64,000 nucleotides of DNA from Leptidea sinapis (Eukaryota > Arthropoda > Insecta > Lepidoptera > Pieridae), in the NCBI RefSeq assembly GCF_905404315.1, contig NC_066267.1, positions 9,438,501-9,502,500 of the forward strand, given 5' to 3'. Positions 38,801-47,800 of this stretch are shown in pieces; positions within the stretch are counted from its first letter, which is position 1; every line of letters begins with the position of its first letter. The position numbers were made by a program, and so were the translations under genes. A model generated the notes under the pieces. That model did no database searches. It was given only the letters and a program-made list of their open reading frames with translations, and had not been told where the DNA came from.

Positions 38801-41800
38801 GAGATTATACAGTACTGCCCCGGACATAGAAACCAAAATAGGAAGTTAATAGAAGTCGTCTATACATACATACATAGCATTGCTACGTACGCTTGCAACG
38901 TTCCGGATATTGCACAAGTGTGCAGCAATAGTATGCAAAATGGCGGCTATACGAATAAATTAAGAATCTCGCGGTGAAAAATGATCGCCATTTTTTTTTA
39001 AACAGCAGTTTTTTCGAATAACGACTTACCGATGAAATAAATGTAATATTTTGATTGGTCCAAACAAAATGTTTGCAGGTTGTGGAAAAATTTCCGCATT
39101 TAGATATATTTAAATACAGGTTGGGTTCCACGACCGCCGTTCTGATTAATACTGTATCGGTATTTACTTGCTGGTGGTCTATTAACCTTTCTATCCTTAG
39201 TTTAACTAACTAGAGGTAGACAAATCTATCCTTTTACGCTTACTTATATTTCAATAACTTGGCAGATAGCAATGGACTATAACTAAGTATATTGGACATA
39301 ACTATGGATAGATAAGATCTTGTCATTAAACGGTGATAGCAATATATTATTTACTTGAGATACGTTATTGAAAACGGCCGTAAGTCAGGTGACGCACACA
39401 GGTGTGGGCGACAGCTTAGCGTGCCCCATCCGCTTCTCATTTGGTCTCGGACGAACACTGCACATAATTTGTTTTTTGAACTATTATATTAATTGCTTGT
39501 AACGATGCTTTGATGTTTTTTTTTTTTACTTTTAAATCAATGATATTTTAGAATGGAGAAGCAGATATTAGAGTTGGAAGCAACGTATCAAGAGCAACGC
39601 ACACGATTAGTCGCCGAGATGAGAGCGGAGAATGAGAGAGTCGCGCATCAGTTAAGTGAGAAAGAGATGGCGCAGAGGGAAGAGTTTGGTGAGACAACTT
39701 TAAATTATATTATCTTAGTTTTCCTGGCTGTAAATGTATTGTATTGTCTTGTGGTGTTATAAGACGTTTGTGTGGTAGCTGTTATAGATGACAGATTGGG
39801 AATAGAGCGACTGTCGTCAGACTATTTAATTGTAAATTATATTGCACAAATATCGTGTAAATAAGTTTGTATCGTGGCGAAATTTTATTAAAAAAACAAG
39901 CCCGCTGAGTTTCTTGCAACTGTTCATCTTGACTCTGAGATATACATTTTCGAATGGGTGGTAGTTTTGCACGTTCATTAAGTGATTTTAAGTCCTATTC
40001 TGAATAAAGTTATTTGAATTAGAACTTCTTTTACTATATTAAAAACCAAACTATCATGGTAATAAGCTTCGTAGAAACTGGTGGTCATAGATGGACCGAA
40101 ACAAGGAGGCCCACAAGCTAGTATTCTGTTAGGCGCCGTGTAATGTCTTGGCATCATCTAGTCTGTTTTTTTTTTTATGACAATAAGGGACGAGCAGGAC
40201 GTTCAGCTGATGGTAATTGGTACGCCCTGCCCATTACAATGTCACACGTATAATGTCACTGTCGATGTTATGACAGTGACAATGATTGTTAATGCATATT
40301 TACCAGTGGGAGGCTTCTTTGCATAGGATGCCGGCTAGATTATAGGTACCACAACGGCGCCTATTTTTGCCGTGGAGCAGTAATGTGTAAGCATTATTGG
40401 GTTTCGGTCTGAAGGTCGCCGTAGCTAGTGAAATTAATGGTCAAATGAGACTTAACATCTCATGTCTCTAGGTGACGAGCGCAATTGTAGTGTCGCTCAG
40501 AATTTTTGGTTTTTCAAGAATCCTGAGCGGCACTGCATTGTAATGGGCAGGGCGTATCAATTACCATCAGCTGAACGTCCTGCTCGTCTCGTCCCTTATT
40601 ATCAATAAAAAAAGTTCTTTCCATAGTCTTATCTTTTCAGTGTTTTTTACGAATCCTAAAAAAACTGCATCAAAAATGCATCCCTTTAAAGCGTGTTTAG
40701 AAGCATACATTATAAAAATACATCATATATTATAAATCAATCGACCTGTATCAATAAATAATATTTATAATGTGTCTATAAACGTAATATTGTTTCAGAA
40801 AAATGGCGAAAAGAGCAAGAAAATCTACTAGAGGTAAAGAAGCGAGATGTTCAGTTGGAGATCGATAAAGAAAAGATGAAGCTGCAGGTAATAACTCTAA
40901 CATACATATGTACACTATTGGGAGAATGTTAGAGATTACTACGAGGGTGTATTTTGTTTACACGAGGCGAAGGCGAGACCTTGCTAGAATGGTTTAAGTC
41001 ATACCTAGCAAAAAGACTTCAGTTTGTGGTGCTAAACGGTCATATATCACATGAGTATGTTGCGTGTTCAGGAGTACCACAAGGATCCCACCTGGGCCCT
41101 GTTCTCTTCTCGGTGTTTATAAATGACATTATCTCTTCTATACATCACTGTAAATACTCACTTTTTGCCGATGACTTAAAAATATTCAAAACTGTTAGTT
41201 CGAATAGTGATGTGGAGCTCATCCAAGCTGATCTTGATGCAATAAATAAGTGGTGTAAATTAAATGGTATGGTTATTAACACAAAGAAATCTTATCACAT
41301 TAAGTACACAAAGAAAAAAATACAATTTCCATCATCGTATAACTTACAGTCCGATAAGTTACAAGAGGTAACTGAGATTCGAGATTTGGGCGTGACAATG
41401 GACTCACAATTGAAATTCAAAGTACACATGGACACGACAGTAAAACAAGCAGCCAGGATGTTAGGTTTCCTTAAAAGAAACACAAAAGGATTTGTTTCTC
41501 CTCAAATCAAAATAATTCTTTATAACTAACTAAATAACACTGGTTCGCAGCAAACTAGAATTTGCATCAGTTGTGTGGAGTCCCCAATACGCAGCACCTT
41601 CTCAACGTTTAGAGACTACAAAGATCCTTTACTAGATACTTGGCATATCATAGTTCCGGCATCTTTCATAAGGCCACCTACGACCAGCGGCTGAAACACT
41701 TAAAATGTTGTCACTCTACAATCGCCGCATAATACTGGATCTAACATTCCTCAAAAAGCTGTTATCAGGACAGACAGCGTGCAGTGAGTTGCTGGATAAA

Positions 41801-44800
41801 ATAAATTTCAAAATCCCGCACAGATATCCACGAAATCCGATGACTAACATACTTGTGGAACCAGTAAGTAGGACAAATGCCCTTAAACATTCTCCATTCT
41901 CAAGGATGTGTTCTGAGTACAATCGATTTTCCGCGTCCATAAAAGATTTTGATATTTTTCATGACACAGTGACAAGCCTGAAAAAAAAACTAACCGCACA
42001 TTTCTGTTTGTAAATAATACTATTATGTTAGTTGATATTCATACAAACTATTTCTTCGTTATATTGTATCTATTATTGTTAGTAATTTGCTTAAAATCCT
42101 TGTTAAATTTGTAGTTCGAACTGAATTTTGTATTTAAATTAATGTCTTGCAATGAGAATGGTGTATGCACCAGTAACTGGCATTCATACCAGATTATAAA
42201 CCTATAAGACCATAATTATTTTTAATGTTTTGTATGTAATGATGTTGGTGTGTCAATAAATAAATAAATATTTTCGGGGTCACTGACAAATTTCTTTTAT
42301 GAAAATAAGGGACGAAACGAGCAGGACGTTCAGCTGATGGAAATTGATACGCCTTGCCTATTACATTGCAGTATCGCTCAGGATTCTTGAAAAACCCCAA
42401 AAATTTTAAGCGGCACTACAATTGCGCTCGTCACCTTGAGACATAAGATATGAAGTCTCATTTGCCCAGTAATTTCACTAGCTACGGCGTCCTTCAGTAT
42501 CAGTCCTAGTAACCATTACATCATCCAAACGAGTGTTGTAATGAAATTCAGTACAACATTAAAACACTCGTTTGGATGATGTAATGGTTACTAGGACATT
42601 GGGAGTTTTAGACTTAACTGTTTTAGAATCTTTAATAGAGGATTTAAAGCATGGATGTCGATAAAATGATATTGACACCTTCTATTTTTCTTAAGAATAA
42701 AATAAAGCCAAGCATATTAGAATATTTTTTTATATTAAGATATATATTTAATACTATCGCCTACTTTTCTCTTTGTTATCCTTCTCCTGTGATCCCCGTT
42801 TAACTCTTCTTTTTTTCTTCTCTTTAACTCTTCTTATTAATCTAGGAAGAACTAGAGGAGAAACGTAAGCAACTCGAGAACGAGTTTGAGCAATACAAGC
42901 GTGACGTCGAAGCCGAACACCAGGTGCTGCTCAAGAAGAAGGTGACGGACATAGTCGCACAGCACAAGTTGGAGAGGGACAGAGAGATAGAGAAGGCTAT
43001 AGAGAGTATGGAGGCGGAAGCACAGGCAGGAAGGAAGGAACTGCAGGATGCTCTGAGGTAAACATTATCTGTGTTATAACAAAAAAGGTTAAACATGTGT
43101 TGAAGATTTGTTTCAAAAAAGTTTTATTACATACGTTATATAAGTGTCTTTCTGTTGTTTAGCGTTTCAAAAATCTTTAGACATTGCTTAGGTATTAAGA
43201 TTTAAACACGAGTCGAAGCTTGTCTATGGTGTGTCTAACGGAAAAAAATAATCATAAATCATTTTCATATACAGCCGTTTTCAATAACGTATCTCTAGTT
43301 ACGGATACATTGTTATCACCGTTTAATGACAAGATCTTATCTATCCATAGTTATGTCCAATATTATTAGTTATAGTCCAATGCTATATGTCGGTAGGTTA
43401 TTGAAATGTAAGTAAGCGTAAAAGGATAAATTTGTCTACCTCTAGTATGTTAAACTAAGGATAGATAGATTATTGAAAACGGCCGATAGAAGATTTAGAT
43501 TATATGAATGCCAAATAGATGACAGCTGACAAAAATTACGATCCGTTCCTTGAATTGTTCCTGTACACTTCAGTTTATTTGCTTAACGACGTTTAAGTTA
43601 AATACAGCTTTGTACAAGAAAAAGATAAACTCCATTTTTGACGTCGTTATTGTTAGCTCACTGACGTTGTTGTAGTTAGCTCAAACAAAACACGTGTCTG
43701 TGCCATGTTTAATTTATTTTTTTGTAATAACACCGTATTTGATTATATCCAAAATCTTCAATAATCATATCTTGAAGAAGACGACCCGGCACACGATGCC
43801 GCCGCATGCTATGCCATGTAGTGAGCATGACGAACGTTCGTTATAGCTTTTCTATCTGTCCACATTCAAACGATACTAAATAAAACAAAATGCAAACGCT
43901 TCACCACGCTTTCTGTTTCTTTAAGATGTGTTCAAACGAATACGTCGAAAAGATTTCAATCAAATCAAAGTCTTTACACTGAATGAGATTTATAGATCAT
44001 TACATCATGAAACTCGTCAAATCTTTCACTTGTTTTTCGTTTTGTAACGCTCTGTATCAAAGAAAGATGGCCGACTGCATGAGTATTATATATCAAAATA
44101 AAATCTCTTGTGTATGGATTTGGGGTTCACACAATTTTTTTATCTTAATTCTATTTTATATTTTAAGAGGATAGTAGCAAATTTGCAAGTTGTGCGTAAT
44201 TGTTTTAGAAGAAACAAAGAACATTACGAGACGGAGTTGAAGGAACTCGGAGAGACAGAGCAGGCCACACTGAAGCGATACCAGGACGCCCAGCAAAGGA
44301 TAAGGCAACAGGAGGAGAAGTGTATGTCCATGATAATGTTACGAAATGAAAGTCAAACGAAGAGCTCGAATTATCGACGATCAAGTCATCTCCGATCGGC
44401 TTGATTCTTTGGCGTTGGAGTTGTGGGTTCTCTCTACATCTTCTACCGCATTTATCACGGGGAATGCTCGTAGGAGCTGTTCGGGTTGTTTGCAGCGGAA
44501 TTCCCTACGGGTGCGACTACCCGCATCACGTCGACGTCTGGCATTCCCCAACCGCGGGTTTTGCAAGAAATTTCTTGCCTCGTGCAGCCACTTTGTGGAA
44601 TCAAGTACCAGCTGTTTTCCCGAACCGATACGACTTAGCGGATCTTCAGGAAAAGTGCATTCTCCCACCTTAAAGTCAACGCATCCCTTGACACCTGATG
44701 TTGCGGATGTCCATGGGCTGTTGCCTCCCCACTCTCCATCCCGTGAGCCTCTTGCCCATTTGCATTTGCCCCCTCTTATACAGGGTGTCCCAAAGTTATG

Positions 44801-47800
44801 GGACATGAAGGGAAAGTACCTTAAATATCAAAGATAGGCTATTTTACTGAAAGAAGACTTTATGTTATTTTTAAAAGTTAGTACTTCTGCATTCAAAGGT
44901 TTTCTAAAAATTACTTGCCTCGTCTGGGAATCGAAGCGACTGAAATGTAAAAAAAAAATCACCCCTACATTTATGATGCCAATCGAAAGAATGGCCAAAA
45001 ACTAATAACTCTTCTTAAGAAACATAGTATTTTAAAAGAAAGGAACAACGTAAAATGAATGTTTTCCTACTTGGATTGGTACGAATGGACCAATTAGATG
45101 GCCGGCCAGATCCCCGGACCTTACACCATTAGATTTCTTCTTTTGGGGATACGTGAAAGATATGCTATACAAAAAGCGATACGAGAACGTGGGCGAGTTA
45201 CAAACAGAATTGTGCCATATCATATCGAGTATTCACCATAAAATGATAAGAAAATCAACAGGCAGCGGACTCATTAAAAGATTGGCGATTTGCGTAAGAC
45301 AAGAGGGATCACATTTTGAGCATTTAATTAATTAATTAATTTACAAAAAAATACCCACCCAGAAGAGTTATTAGTTTTTGGCCATTCTTTCGATTGGCAT
45401 CATAAGAGTAGGGGTGTTTTTTTTTAAATTTAAGTCGGTTCGATTCCCAGACGAGGCAAGTATTTTTACAAAATCTTTGAATGCAGAATTAAGAACTTTT
45501 AAAAATAACATAAAGTCTTCTTTCAGTAAAATAGCCTATCTTAGATATTTAAGGTACTTTCCCTTCATCTCCCATAACTTTGGGACATCCTGTATATAAA
45601 AAAAACTATCATAACATAAACATATCAAATTAACATTGCATAACAACTGTCTTGTGACATTTTAATCTTTATACCTTATCTGGTTATAATTTGTTTAAGG
45701 GTAGAGGAGGACAAACGAGCGGACGGGTCACCTTGTGCTAAGTGATCACCGCCGCCAACTTTCTCTTGCAACACCAGAGAAATCACAGGAGTGTCGCCGG
45801 CCTTTTAGAAAGGTGTAAGTACGCGTTTTATTTGAAGGTATTCACGTCATATCGTCCTGGAAACATCGCACAAGGAAGGTCATTCCACAGCAAAAAAAAA
45901 CATATTTTGTCCCATCACGCTGGCCCACGTCTGGGTCAGATTTGGTTAAGGTGATGGCCAGTCTTCTACTTTTTTAAATCCCGGACATTGGCCTGAAGCC
46001 AGGATTTCGGAGACGATTTCTTGATACTATGATAATCAAATTCAAGTTTCCTTATCACTTAAATAATCCTTTTTATTACAATAGGTAAGGGATAGGTCAT
46101 TAGGGGCGTGCTTATCATATAGGCATTTAGGCAGTGCCTACCTCGTTATGAACATAAATAAATATAGCAAGAGTGCTAAAGTTTTAATTCAATTTGGTTC
46201 CGTTTTTGTATAACCAAACTTTTATTGAGGACCTACTCATTAAATTTTACCTTACTCTAGATACTAACTACCTACCGTAGGCAGTCTCCATATTGCGTTG
46301 TTCGATATACAACTTCAATATTTAAACCTCAAAACTTCGTACTGTCGGACTAAAGCTCAACTACGACTAGTTAGATCTACAGTGCCTACCTTGCTAGAAA
46401 ACCAATGCACGCCCCTATAGGTCATAATTCTATTAATTAGTTTATCTACACCCATGCTTTAAATCTTCTATTAAAGATTCTAAAAGAGTTAGGTTATTGC
46501 CAACATTTGAACACCCAATGCCCTAATAACCATTACATCATCCAAACGAGTGTTGTAATGAAATTCAGTACAACATTATATCATACGTTTTCATTACAAC
46601 ACTCGTTTGGGTGATATTATGGTTAATAGGACTGGCTTTTTTAATGATAGCAGTAAACTAACTGTTTCAGAATATTTTTTAGAGGATTCATATTATGGGT
46701 GTAGATAATGTCTTGTATGCAACTGTTTATAATTAGGTATTAAAACACTCATGTGATACTATTATCACATTCGTGTTTTAATACCCCTTATTACACAACA
46801 GTTGCAGAAATAACTATGAATGTTATGTCATTGCAGGTGCACAGCTTGAAGTCACAATAAACCAGCTAGAAACGAGGAACCGTGTTTTGACTGAGGTGTG
46901 TTGACGTAGTCATTGTTTGTTTTACAATAAATAAATCAAATCAAATCAAAATCAGTTTATATATGTAGGAAATGACACTTATGAATGTCAAAAAAATAAA
47001 ATATTATTCTTATTGAATCCACCGCTACTTCGTAAAGGGTTGAGCTAATGAGAAGAAGTAGCAAGAAACTCATTGCCACTCTTTTATATCAAGATTTACA
47101 TTTACATCGATTTACAAATCATTTCAATTACAATATAATAATATGTAAAATGATGCAACAAACACACTCAAACGTCAAATAGTCAATGTCTTACACGCGT
47201 AAGTCAAAAAAGTAAATGTAAATTAATACAAAAGTTATTGAGTACAGTAGCTGCATCATCCACATACACCATAAATCAATAAAGGTATAATAGTGGTTTG
47301 TTCACGAATAATTTATAGGTAACAATAATTCTCATAATTTGAGGTTACGTTTACGTTAATTACGCAGTTAAAATTGCGACAGTTTGGGCAACTTTGTTAT
47401 ATTTTATAGTATAATGCTATACTTTTAAATATTACATACTATAACATTGATAAATTTTAATATACGTAACAGAATTATCTTTATTTTCATAATAGATGGC
47501 GAGCCTTGTTGAAAATATACAAACAAATTTTCACACAGTTTTTTTTTTTATCAATTTTTAAATAGTTTTCGACGAAACAAAACAGTGTTGGTTACGCCAC
47601 TTGCAGTAGTTCGGTATCTCAAATAGGTATTCGCAAACATGATTGACTTAATCTGTAATGTTAGTTGTAACGGAAAATCTCCTGTGTTAATAATCATAAT
47701 CTTGTACACAACGAAACGTCGCGTAATCTAAAATAATAATAATAAAAATGCAACTTTTACTCAAAAATGTAATGTAATAAGACAGTTACAATTACTTGCG

